DNA from: Phragmites australis
Lineage: Eukaryota > Streptophyta > Magnoliopsida > Poales > Poaceae
NCBI RefSeq assembly: GCF_958298935.1
Contig: NC_084929.1
Coordinates: 35,033,501-35,097,500 of the forward strand
Reading direction: 5' to 3'
Length of the DNA stretch: 64,000 nt
Part shown: positions 1-11,004 of the stretch, piece by piece
Layout of the letters: each line of letters opens with the position of its first letter
Position numbering within the stretch: position 1 is the stretch's first letter
Made by a program: the position numbers and the translations under genes
Notes under the pieces: model-generated
What the model was told of the DNA's origin: nothing
The model's database searches: none
What the model saw: only the letters and a program-made list of their open reading frames with translations

Positions 1-1134
1 GTCTTCTTACATGATCATCTATCTTCTAAAAATACATGAAATCTTGAAATAGTTATTTTAACATACAGGATTGACTTAAACAATTATTTGTGTAGAAAAA
101 ATAATGGTAGACATGATAAAGTTAAAATAACATGAGTTAATAAATGAGCTGCATATTTTTCTTTTTTTTTCTAAACTTTCTCTCTATGAAATATGATACG
201 AAAGATATTATTTTTGAAAACAAATTTCACATAAGGTCTTAGAATTGTCTCTAGTTTTTTTTGAATTTTTTTGTGATTTTTTTTTTTGAATTTTGGGGTT
301 CAACAAAGTCAAACTTTTGGAGGATTTTTTTACAAGAAAACAATTTTAGAGGGAAAAATCAAAATCCAAGTGACTTTTAGAGAGATTTTTGTATTTTTAA
401 TCATTGATTCTATACACTCCACCAGTCAGTCAGTGGTCAGTCCTCGATAGATCAGCAGTAGGGATGGGAACTCGAGAGCACGCCGAATTGAGCCACCGAG
501 GTCTCCCTTCTTATTCATAAATACACGTCATTTAAAAAAATTCAATAATTTTTTTAAAGTTTCATGTAAATTTACCTTAAAAATGCGTTTATAATACCAA
601 AAATTGAATGAATTTTTAAAATATATTTCAAAAAATACTATGTATTTATAACCGGAGGTACTTGTGAGCCTTGAGACCATATCATACAGTACGTAGACCA
701 AAATACTAGTATCTAAACGCCTTCGCTTTACGGTGTGTACGTATGTATGAAGAGCCGCTCGATCGGATCGCTCTGTTGTAACTAGCGCACACGTACGCAG
801 TGACGTAAGCATCTTGCTCCAGTAACCTGCAGCACGTGGCTGGCGATCCACCAGTCGGGACAGGCCACGGTCGAGAATCAATCCGGCGCGTGACCCCGCG
901 CTCCCGTGGCGGCATCCGCCAGAGCTGAAAAGCTCGGCCCCAACCCAACGCAGGCGTCGGGGCCAGGCCAGCGACCGCCGCTCTGCCGGGAAGACAGAGC
1001 AATGACGCACAGAAGATCCGCCCCTTTCAGCCTCAGTCACGTGCGCGTGGCGTGAATGGGCAGGGATGGACGAGCAGAGCTCGGCTATTGCGATTGCAGT
1101 TGCCAGCGCCGCGAGAGGAAGCGAGGTCAAGCAA
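1..1134. other. AT-rich intergenic DNA, no gene recognised
   Basis: The first 500 bases are very AT-rich with T runs. A more GC-rich patch at about 780-1130 has no family match I recognise in any frame. I see no convincing exon, RNA gene or transposon end here. Confidence 0.5.
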
Positions 1135-1350
1135 ACATTTCCCGGACAGTAAGGAAAATTTACATTAGCCTTCTCTACCCATGACTTATCAGAATCTCTA
1201 TTTATATTAAGATTTGTATTAAAAAAAATAGTTTAAAAAACATAATATAGATAAAAATAATAGTAAATAGATGAATATCAGATGAAATAGATAAATAATT
1301 AAGATAAATCATACGTCTACTAATCTTATGTAAATTTACATTTCCCGGAC
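1135..1350. repeat. 190-bp AT-rich insert flanked by 13-bp direct repeats
   Basis: The 13-mer ACATTTCCCGGAC occurs at 1135-1147 and again at 1338-1350, bracketing a 190-bp AT-rich block. Inside the block, the left end (TTTACATTAG) and right end (CTAATCTTATGTAAA) are partly inverted. The direct repeats look like a target-site duplication of a small non-autonomous element. Their length suits a retroposed (SINE-like) or Mutator-like insertion better than Stowaway or Tourist. The element class is not recognised. Confidence 0.45.
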
Positions 1351-2788
1351 CCACGTGCTGGTCAGGACCAGTCTTGAGGGGGTCCACCGCCCTAGGCCCC
1401 CAAAACCCAGAAGTTCATATGTATATGTATACTGTATATATTGATTAAAAAAATTAAAAAAATAGATCTTAATAATTTATATTTAATATTAAAATCCTAT
1501 TTTTAATCTCACCTCACCATCGAAATGTCAGTACAGGGCCTGGTGCCGCTTTCCGAAAGCACCCAGTGCTTTGCGCAGTGGTGCCTTTTGTGGCTCCGGG
1601 CGTGCGCGTCCCATCGCTGTGAATCCTGTTCATTGTGCTGCCTCCAATAGGCATCGGTCGATGCTAGCCGTGCCGTACATGCCATGTCAGCGAGCATGCA
1701 TCGGATAAACCAGCCACGTCCTGTAACCGGACACCGTACAGATGGAGAGTCGCCAGCCAGACGCACGAATGGGAAGCGGCGGGCGCTGAACCGCGACGCG
1801 ACGTGAAATCACGCGCAGTCGCAGTCTCGCAGATGGCGACGGAGATGATTGGTCAAAAAGACTAAAAGAGGCACACCCCCCGAACGTTCTGCTCAGCGGG
1901 CAGAGGTAGATGAAAATGAAAGGGTGATTCAAGCCGCACAGCAGAGCAGATGTTGTGCCAAGCGATACTACAGCTTGTACCACAGTGTTGAGGCTTCAAA
2001 AAGATGTACCAACCGAGAACGGTTCGAGGAGGTCGACAACACACGGCACAACGGAGATGCGAGCCTGCGTTACCAGTAAAATGCCACCGGCCCAGTAGAC
2101 AGACAATTTTTTAAAAAGTCTATAAACAGTACATTATAATGAAACTATAAATATTAAATGCAATAACATCGAGCACAAACAAATGCGGCAACATTGATAT
2201 AGACATGTTATAGGAACACTGTCGAATAAATATTTTTATTAATAAAACGGTTTTATATCCGTAGCTAGGGACACGATAGCATAAGAGTAGATAGGAAAAG
2301 TAAATAAATTATTTAAATTTAAAGATTTTTATTAGATAAGAGGATAGTAGTGAAAATATGACACGAAAACCTGTATATAGCAGAGATATTCAGCCCGGCG
2401 ATCTTGGACGGAAGAGTCGCGAGTTTACAGGAGCTGCAGCCCACGGACGGCTTTGGTCTGCCTTTGCTGGGCAGATTCGAAAATGTAACAAAATTTTATT
2501 GCAAGATACCGACTAGAAAAGAGGAGAACGATGATCGTTCAGCGCAGCAATACACCAGTAGTGAATGATAAAACGGCGAGGGGGAAATGGTGGTCAAACA
2601 ACCGTACTCTACACAGTTGCCGGATGTGGGAATTCTCCCGCAGCTTGGAGCTTGGTGGGAAACAGAGCAATTCCTCCGAATTCCCATCGAGTACCATGCA
2701 TACTTCGTTGTCCCAAAATCAGCCCAGCTGAACCTGCATTTCAACACTGAAACTGCCAGCGAACCTTATCAAATAATTTGGCATAATA
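1351..2788. other. Intergenic DNA without recognisable gene
   Basis: Mixed-composition sequence. Short open frames at 1509-1983 and 2496-2820 show no recognisable domain and overlap one another on both strands, as expected by chance. No splice-consistent gene or tRNA was seen. Confidence 0.4.
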
Positions 2789-2985
2789 CTCCCTTTGATT
2801 GCAAATGTAGATCGTTTTAGCCTACTCATCTGTCTTGCACTAGTTTAATAAATGCTATAATTCTTATAAATGAATGAGTTATCTTTTCCAATACAGAATA
2901 AATGAAAGATAATAAGATCATTTGATCTACTTTCTTAATCCATATGCACAAATCTAAAATGACCTATATTTACAATCAGAGGGAG
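2789..2985. mobile_element. Stowaway-like MITE (Tc1/Mariner type)
   Basis: The left terminus CTCCCTTTGATTGCAAATG and the right terminus ending in CAATCAGAGGGAG form imperfect terminal inverted repeats, flanked on each side by TA (2787-2788 and 2986-2987). The CTCCCT start, TA target duplication, 197-bp size and noncoding AT-rich core are classic for grass Stowaway elements. A diverged relative sits at 5938-6171. Confidence 0.75.
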
Positions 2986-4078
2986 TATGTTTCTGTGAAA
3001 TATTAAGGCACCCTAAGCCCCAAGGAAACACGAGTACCTGTTTTCCTATTGCCAAACACATTTCTGATCTGACATTTCTTTTTTTTTTAAAGAAAAGGTT
3101 GGGATGTGAAGAATCCAAAACACTTGAATGTCAGGCAAACTATCTTTGACCCTGGCTTACTATGCAGAACAGAGGGAGATCAACAAACCAACAAGCAGAA
3201 AGCCCAAGTTTCAATAGCGGAAACTACTGCAAAAGAAGGAAATAATAGTGTAATCTCGACAGGATTATCGGAGCTGATACATTTCTCGCTAACGCGGCTG
3301 AAAACATCAAACTCCTATATTCAAAACACAACACTAATAAGTTTCAATGTGAAAAATGCAAGACATGAATATGCAATATGCAGTCGCAAACAAAATTTGC
3401 AGCCAGGTCACAACATGAGAATATTAAAACCTGTTGCAATGGAAAAGCTTGCAATGCATATATATAACATAGTCACTGGCCTTAAACTTGGATTTCTATT
3501 GTGTGCCTATGTCTATGGTTTGCTAAATAATCGCATTGTAGTGAAATCCATGTCTGGTTTCTTACAATTGGGGATACTGCCACCCCAAACTTAGTGAACG
3601 CAAGGACAAGATTCACAGTGCTCTTCACAGTCTATAGCATTTCAACTAGAATGCACCAACAGCAACATAATCAAGCCACTGCCAGCAGTGTTCAAGTGCA
3701 ATAATTAATCAATTGCGAGATAATTCAAAATGATCCAAACATTACTAAGCATAATTAGAAGTTTAGAACACTTATTGATGTGCCTGTTGACAAGGCTCAA
3801 CAGTCAACAAACAGATGTTCAAGTAGACTCAATGGCTCAAACACAGAAACATGGTAGCACAAATGGTTAAACTACCAGCATAATCACTAACGCCAAACAA
3901 TGGGTGTAGCAAAACTTAGCATCTCTAAGCATGAAAAACGAATTTAACAGTTTTCTCATTAACCAAAACAAGACCTGTACCGATATGAAGCAGTTCAACC
4001 CTTCAAGGTATCCATCAAAACAGACAATTAGCCAAAAAAAGACCTATCTTGCAAAGGGAAAAGAATCATCTATACCCT
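2986..4078. other. Intergenic DNA downstream of the eIF3d pseudogene
   Basis: No domain recognised. One 162-residue forward open frame at 3106-3594 has no family features and no supporting splice context. The part next to 4079 may be old 3' untranslated sequence of the eIF3d copy. Confidence 0.4.
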
Positions 4079-5757
4079 TCAAGCAACAGTAGCCTCTGCA
4101 CCCTTCTCACCCCCACCACCAGTAGCAGCCGATGCACTGTTGGCCTCTGCCTTGGCAGCTGCATCCATTTCCTTTGCAGTGGCGTCAACATCTGCAAGCG
4201 GGCGAACCTGCTCCTCCTCTGGAAGTGGCTCTTCAACATAATCATTCTCAAACACTTCAGAAGGCACCTCATAGATCCTCAACTGTGGCTTTGCTGGATC
4301 TTTCACAAGCACATACTTGCCCTCTTCAAACTTCATGCATATGTCCACGATTGACTTGACAATTCCCCACATGTTTGCAGTGTTGAGGTTAATCTGCGTA
4401 GCAAAATCCCTTGGCTTGTACCCCATCACAGTGAGTACGGAATGGTTGTAGTGATCACAGGGGTGTACACGTGATACATAACCCAACTTCATCATGTCAG
4501 CACCAGAAAGCAAAGCCTGGGCAGTCCAGCGAGCAAGTTTGTTCGCATTGTTCTTGAGCTCTGTAGCAAGGACAGCCCCACGCTGAGTCTCAAGCTTTTG
4601 CCTCCAGTCAACACCAGTAATCTTAGGATCAAACTCATTGAGAGCATTGAGCGTAAGGAACTGGCGAACACCAGCTGGATCAGTATTGGCAGCATGCACC
4701 TCACAGCGAGCAACAAGGCTGATATCATCACCCAGCTTCCAGTTGCGGTAGCGGTAGCCAACAGATGCTGCCTCCTCACCCTCAGAAGCAAACGGGTTGG
4801 GCTCATCGAAGGTAACCTTCTCACCATCATGGCGCAGCACCTGCTGCGAGAAGTTCTGGTTGATGTAAGTGGCTTCGACAGCAAGCGAGTGAACTGAGTT
4901 GATGTCCTCCTTGTTCTCAGGGAGCTGCTCCTGGGCAGTCTCATTGACAGTGAGCAGATCGAGCTGGGTGCCATCACGCTTGTCAAAGAAGAGCTTGTTG
5001 CCCACGTGCTGGGGTCATCGGTGGTGGTGACCTTGAAGAAGTTGCGGGACTTGAAGAGTTGCGGGACTTGAAGCGCTCGAGACGGCGCGCGGCCTTGGGG
5101 TTGACGCGGTCATAGGCACGGTCGTAGAACTCGACGGCCCCACAGAACAGGAGGTCCTCGGGCTGGTCAGCGACGGAGAAGGAGAGCTTGGTGAAGTTCG
5201 CGAAGGGGATCTGCTCGCGCATGGTCCAGTCAGGCTGGATGTCGACCGAGGGCTTGGCCGACGAGGTTTGGTTACCCCGGAAGCCGGGGTGGTGGTGGGA
5301 ACGGTTGTTCTGGAAGTGGCGGTCGAGAAGGAGGGTCGCGGCGGGGGCGCTCCTTCTCGGCCTAGCGGCGGCGCGCCTCCACCTCCTCGTCTTGGCGCTG
5401 CGGAAGCTGCGGGCGCTGGTTGAAGCGTCACTTGGGGCCGAAGCGCGGGTGGCGCGGCGGCGGCTTGGCATCGACGAGGCGGAACGAGGAGTCCTCGGCC
5501 GCGAAGGCGAGCGAGTCGTCGACGGAGGTGAAGTCGACGACGGAGTCGCGGGAAGCCGCGGCGAGGGCAGCGGGGCCGGCGGGGTTGCGCGTCCGAGTCC
5601 AGTCGGCGATGCGGCCCAGCTTGTCGGAGCGGGAGAAGGACGCGAAGGGGATGGCGGCTGTGGCGGCGCCACCGCCCAGGGACAGCGGAACGGCAGGGGC
5701 GTCAGGAGGGCCCCAGCCGTCAGGGTTGGAGGGGATGACGCCCGCGTCGAAGCCCAT
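4079..5757 (-). pseudogene. Translation initiation factor eIF3 subunit D, disrupted copy
   Basis: Family: eIF3d is the mRNA-binding, cap-associated subunit of the eIF3 complex that loads the 43S ribosome. Seen: the copy starts at 5757 with a typical plant N-terminus (MGFDAGVIPSNPDGWGPP), continues through the RHPRFGPK, HHHPGFRGNQ and NKLFFDKRDG segments, and ends with an acidic tail stopping at 4079-4081. It is not one frame. A TGA replaces the Trp after FGPK (5428-5430), and a TAG follows at 5362-5364. A frameshift lies just downstream, and a 17-bp tandem duplication at 5041-5073 shifts the frame again. Immediately 3' of it, roughly 35 residues normally found between the TTDDP and NKLFFDKR segments are missing, with a frame change at the junction. 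There are no introns, but plant eIF3d coding regions may be intronless anyway (from memory), so a retrocopy is not proven. Inference: non-functional gene copy. Confidence 0.88.
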
Positions 5758-5865
5758 GTTTGACCGCGGTGAGTTGGATCCGGAGGATGGATGTGGCGGC
5801 GCCGGGGTGGGTTACGGCTGGGATGAGAGGGGGATTTAGGGTTTTAGAAGAAAAAAAAATCTCTC

Positions 5866-5930
5866 TAGTATTTGAAGTGTACGACGTAGTATTTGAAGTG
5901 TACGACGGAAGGACGCGAAGGGGATGGCGG
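5866..5930. repeat. 21-bp tandem pair plus 23-bp copy of eIF3d coding sequence
   Basis: TAGTATTTGAAGTGTACGAC plus G occurs twice back to back (5866-5886 and 5887-5907). It is followed by about 23 bp (5908-5930) matching 5635-5657 inside the eIF3d copy in the same orientation. This is a local direct duplication of the pseudogene's own coding sequence into its 5' flank. Confidence 0.7.
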
Positions 5931-5937
5931 AACGACG

Positions 5938-6171
5938 CGAGACGTTTTAGCCTTTTCAATTATTTTTTAAATATAAGTTATTCTCGAATTTCTATACACT
6001 TTTTTCTTTTTTATCCCTTTTTATCTTTATTTAATAAATACTATCACTCTACCAAATGAATAAATTATCTTTTTCAATACAGAATAAATAAAAAATAATA
6101 AAATTATTTAATCTACTTTCTTAATCTCTGTACACACGTCTAAAACGATCTACATTTACAGTCGGAAGGAG
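5938..6171. mobile_element. Diverged, 5'-truncated Stowaway-like MITE
   Basis: The right half matches the 2789-2985 MITE closely (the ATACAGAATAAAT and ATCTACTTTCTTAATC blocks) and ends ACAGTCGGAAGGAG followed by TA. On the left, only the internal GACGTTTTAGCC segment is left. The outermost CTCCCT end is missing, and the element abuts the duplicated eIF3d flank. Confidence 0.6.
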
Positions 6172-6757
6172 TATATTATAATTTTATTAATTTTCAAGTT
6201 TCATATCTCTAATCGTCAATAGCCATTTATAAGTGTATATAATAGTAATGTAAATATATACATACATCTACGGGTTATACCAGTGTTTTTTTAAAATGTA
6301 TGACCTATAGAAAGTGAAAAGAAAAAAGAAAACGTATTTCAAGTGGGGCATGAAACTTTTTAGCTTGGTCTCTCATTCCTTACAACAGTGCATGGTTGCC
6401 GATCGGTAATATTTCGCTCTTCGTTTTTGATATGGCAAATCTTGACGTCTGCGCAAAAGCCTCACCTATCTGATCATTAGCGGCGACCTCAGGGTGCTCA
6501 AACGTCCAGTACCTCAACATCGTTCCGCAAATTCGTTCTGAATCCAATCCGAAGTGTACAGGTATCAAACATGGGACAACAGAATGCAATAGCAATAGCC
6601 ACCGCATGTCTCGAATGCAGTTTAAAAATTCGGCACTTGACCTCACGAGGGCACGAGCAATACAGGCACGAGACTACTTATTACCAAAGCAACAAATCAG
6701 CATGAGCATAGAAAATGGCAAAGTCCCGTTGAAAAAACTTGGAACTACTCGGCATAT
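6172..6757. other. Intergenic spacer and likely endosulfine 3' UTR
   Basis: AT-rich to about 6330, then mixed sequence leading to the endosulfine stop codon. The side near 6757 is probably the 3' untranslated region of that reverse-strand gene. No coding domain is seen. Confidence 0.4.
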
Positions 6758-8005
6758 TCATTCCTTGTCCTTGCCTTCGATGCAGTCCTGGTTCTGAGTC
6801 ATACTCATTCCTTGTCCTTCGCCTTCAGTGCAATCCTGGCTCTGGCTCGTATCCTCAGTAGGCGAATTGACACCCTCTGCAAGTCAAAAGTGATGCTTGT
6901 AACAATAAGTACATACACATAAGGCATTGCTTACTTGGCATCTTATGATATGCAGTACCTTCATTCTCAGCAGACACGCAAGGAAACCGACGTGAACGAG
7001 CCTGTTGTTGAGTAGGCTGAAAGAAGATTGAGAAACATTCAAGGCAAGAAATGAATTTGGTATACCATAAGCCATGCAAGTTGATTTAAAAAATATTACC
7101 ATGTTAAATGAGAAAAACCAATCTCAGCTTTGTAACAGAAAGAAGAATTACAAAATTGAAGTGAAGAAAATGCGTCATGAATAGTCAATTCAGTGTGACT
7201 GCCGGGCAAAAAGCTGGATGCAAATACATGTGTGATCTCTTGGGTTATTAGAAAGACCCCTCAAGTATCCTAATCATCCAGCTTGCACTTGATGCCAAGG
7301 CTAGAAAGTATTAACCTGTAATTTTGGTCGAAGTGCTTCCGGTGGTCCTTTAGGTTTTTGAGGATTCCCTCCTTGCTGCAGGAAGCCAAGGATCAGATGA
7401 ATAAGATTGTACTGTCAGATGGTTGTCCAGCTGCATGGTATCAAATTTAGCTTTAGCTTTTCAAAATATCAGTACACTACCTTCCCCAGAGCCCAATCAG
7501 CAGAATCAAAGTAAGCTCGTTCATGGTCCTGATAAGACATTTTAACATATGTAAGAGAACATGGATATAGAGATAAAATTAAATTGACTTCTTTGATTGG
7601 TGTATGCATAGATCATGTAAATTGTATCTGTATTAAAGGTTACAGATACCGTAAGGCAATGGTACTAACCTTGGATATAAGTGGTGGCTTTCTGGGCACT
7701 ATTCCTCCATACTTTTTCTTGATTGCTGCTTCCTGCAAATACTCAGTTAAGTCCCATTGTGCAAAAGGATATAATTACAGGAGTCTCATGACAGAAGGTA
7801 CATTAGAAAAACCATATAAATGAAACAGGTGAGTGTGAAAATCTGCTTAAGAATAGAAGTCACAATTGTTCACGAAAGACGCTACCTCTTGTTGTGGCGA
7901 AGGCATACCATCTCCATTCTGAGAAGAAGTTTCTACTTTCTCATCAGGAACATCTCCCTCAGGCCTCAAATGAGCAGTTGTATCATCAGATTGCTTCTCC
8001 GACAT
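6758..8005 (-). CDS. Endosulfine (ENSA/ARPP19) family protein
   Basis: Family: endosulfines are small, disordered, cytosolic phosphoproteins. In animals and yeast the Greatwall-phosphorylated Ser in the FDSADY motif inhibits PP2A-B55. Seen: six reverse-strand exons with matching phases and GT-AG introns: 8005-7886, 7732-7670, 7528-7481, 7375-7316, 7016-6935 and 6876-6758, giving 163 residues. The core reads KKKYGGIVPRKPPLISK, then DHERAYFDSADWALGK, then QGGNPQKPKGPPEALRPKLQ and PTQQQARSRR. The phospho-acceptor Ser in YFDSADW is kept. The start was chosen at MSEKQ; the same frame is open upstream to the acceptor at 8038, but the likely first exon has no in-frame ATG. The last exon carries a short internal duplication that lengthens the C-terminus. 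Function in plants is inferred from the family. Confidence 0.85.
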
Positions 8006-9975
8006 ATTGTACTCGAAGATGTTTGGATCAGCTACAAGCTGATAGATTTCTTATCAGATAATTTATCTTGAAGCCACCAAAATCATCTGGCATAAATGCA
8101 GGGGCCAGCACAAAATAGTGAAATAAACTGAAACAGATGCTGGAAAACATTGTCTTGCATTTGAACTTTAATATGTTTTCACAAGTATTAAACTTTACCG
8201 GCCGCCACTAGGACCTGGCACATGTCCTAACACTGAATTTAAAACTAGGATAATATATTTCACCAAGATTGTTGCTCAGTCAGGTACCAGGAGAAGTAGG
8301 AAACAGTACAGAAGGCAATATTTTTGAACAAGGCAGTTGTTCTCGAAATGACTACATGAGAGCAGACCAACCTGGACTCTCTATAAATGTCCAGAAGTCG
8401 TTCCCAAGACAAACAAAGTTCTCAATGAACCGAATAAATATCAATTCAGTACTAAATGAATTAACACTCTATTCTGGCTACCACACAGCTCTACGGGACC
8501 ACCCAAGTTTTATAGCATAAATTTAACTTGTGAGTGAGCTCCTAAGCTGTAAATTTATAAAGAGTAATCCTCGTCGAGAGCAATTTGAGAATAGTGCAGA
8601 ATAGTCCAATCATGATGACCTTACTCTATAAACACAGAACTTCTTTCTTCTTTTGAGATTACATCTAATCATAGCTTTCATTAGTTGTAAAAGCGCTTAC
8701 AGGATTGTTATGTACTGACCAATGCAATAATTGAAATATATAAAGTCCAAAGGGGCAAGCAGAAAACTCAATGTAACATAATAGTTGACGAATAGTATAG
8801 AAAGATCAATCCAGCAAAATCTGCTTTGATTGAGTAAGAATATATAGGGGACTCAATTATGCGAGTAGAAGTTATCACTGGGTATTTCTATCTTAATGCT
8901 TTGCAAATAAAAAATAATCAGACAAAATATTTGTGGCAACTGCGTCATAAAATTGATTCTGAATTGACATTGCGTTATTCAGCCAACAAATGGAGTAGCT
9001 AGAAGTGAGGTTATAAACACTGGGAGTGGCTAAAGAACACAACAGCACCATGTGCAATCTCATGGTTACAGATTCACAATATCACTAATCATAAGACAAG
9101 GTGAAGGCACTCCCCTATGGGTTTTCCCTCAAAACAATGCAAAGCGAAGTCACACAGCACCTCAACCCCTCCCTCCTCGTGCTATTTTCACCACTAATAT
9201 GATAAATGCATAAGAAATCTCTCATTTACAACGAATGAGGCAAAATACTTCATCATTTCATATATCAGCGTTCAACATTACATTCATCAAACTAGCATAT
9301 CAGAAGTACATCAACGCGGTGAAATAAGGCTACTGAAAATCCAAATCGGACCCAAATTCAAGGCCACATTTAAAGCGCATTCAAGAGGCAACCGAATGAA
9401 ATAGTGCATGCGGAACCTAGCCGTGTGATCACGCAACACTGCAAAATCCGCACGGCTCAGTTGTCCTGCACTCCAGCTCTACGTTGAGACCACAAAAATC
9501 CCCACACCAGGGGTTGCAGGTTTAGTACAGCTGCAGCCGCGCCTCCGATCCGTCCTGTGGCGTCAACCGAGATCGATCCTGCGCTCACTGAAGAAGAAGA
9601 GCCTAATCGAACCGAACCAGGACTGGATACATAAGATTCAGCAGAGAAACCCGCTACTAAGTGATGGAGAGAAAGTGAGGCATGGATTTAGTTGATCACA
9701 GCAGTTAAATCTCCCGGAACAGAACACGCTCCTCGAGAAATCCATCCAAATCCAATCAGTTTAGGGTTCCTTACCAGCAAAGCAAATCGATCCCAGGTTC
9801 GGATCGATCTCCACTCGACGCCAATCCAATACCGGTACGGGGGGGAGCAGAACGAAGACGATGACGACGACTACGAACGAATAGTTCCTTCGCGGTGGCT
9901 GGCGTGCTCCAATGATTGGATGGGGGTTCGACGGCGCGCGGGCGAAGAACGGGACGACGGTGTGAGCACTGTGCG
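8006..9975 (-). other. Endosulfine gene 5' UTR and leader intron
   Basis: A good acceptor (TCTATCAG) ends at 8039, leaving 33 bases of leader before the start codon. A good donor (CTG|GTAAGG) at 9775 closes a GC-rich, ATG-free segment of about 200 bases (about 9775-9975) that looks like the first, noncoding exon. The intervening intron (8039-9774) is AT-rich with no recognised insert. The T-rich run at 10010-10075 lies upstream of the presumed transcription start. Confidence 0.5.
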
Positions 9976-10238
9976 ATGCTTCGAGATTTTTGTGTGGTGT
10001 GGCTTCTTCTTCCTCTTTTTTCTTTTCTTTTTTCTTTTCTTTTTTTTTTGACTGATTTTTTTTTTTTTTTTGACTGATAGAGTGAGCATTTTCCAGGTCG
10101 GGCTGGCCAGTGATATGCCCGGTTCATTTTGGGCCGGAGATACGGGAATGGTCCAGCCCAGTAAGGCTATTTAGCTGGACCATTTTTTATTTTCACATAT
10201 AAAATAAGGAAAATAATTATTTGGACAGGCTCCGATAA

Positions 10239-10477
10239 GGCTGTGTTTATATTGGGCATGCGACGTAGGAACTACGGTTTGGTAGAGCTTCAGCTATAAA
10301 ATATTTTAGGTATTTTTAGTTTCGAGAATTTGTAAGTTGAAGCTATATGTATAGTGAAGGTATTTGTGTGAGTTATCTTATTTCTATTTTAAACTAAAAA
10401 CAAATACTTAAAAAATTTATTTTATCCTACAACCTCAAAATCTTAAATTGGAAGCTGCAGTTATGTTAAACAGGACC
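10239..10477. mobile_element. Tourist-like MITE (PIF/Harbinger type)
   Basis: The termini are GGCTGTGTTTATATTGG on the left and TGTTAAACAGGACC on the right, imperfect inverted repeats of the grass GGCCTGTTT type. Both sides are flanked by the trinucleotide TAA (10236-10238 and 10478-10480), the expected PIF/Harbinger target duplication. The core is noncoding and AT-rich. Confidence 0.65.
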
Positions 10478-11004
10478 TAAGGATCTTGTTTCAAGATTCA
10501 TGCTCCAGTTAAGTGTCCTTCTCCAGTAATGATGGAGTTGCCTCGACAAACATATTTTAGGTTAGGGATTCTGTTTGTAAATAGGGGATGGACGTGGATC
10601 CATATGTGTGTATCTGTGGGTCCACTCCAGTTCAAATGCTTGTGATTTAGTCAAAATGACTATTTAGTTGATTAAGTTGAACTAAAGTGAATTTACAGAT
10701 CGCTCAACGTCTATCCCTAGTGAAGGGGATTCATTAGGGATCGCATGAGGGAAGGAGTAAGGGTGGCAGTGAGCTAGGTTGAGTCGGTTCCCTGTGGGTT
10801 CCAGACCTGATGAGAGGGGTTCGGGGGTAAAAACTAGCCTACAGGACCATCGGGTTGAGGGTCCGACTCGAGTCGGGTTCGAATCTGGGTCCTATTTTGC
10901 ACCAGCGGATGCTACCCAAAACTAGAGGCCATCCGCCCATCCCACGGCCGGATGACCCACAGACCACAATGCCTGTAAGACTCTAACCCAGGATCTCTTG
11001 TGCC

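Noticed and set aside
528..1130. 200-codon reverse-strand open frame
   Set aside because: It joins AT-rich and GC-rich DNA with no motif, and the start side overlaps another open frame; no family resemblance.
3106..3594. 162-codon forward open frame
   Set aside because: Codon content and sequence show no recognisable domain, and nothing around it supports a gene.
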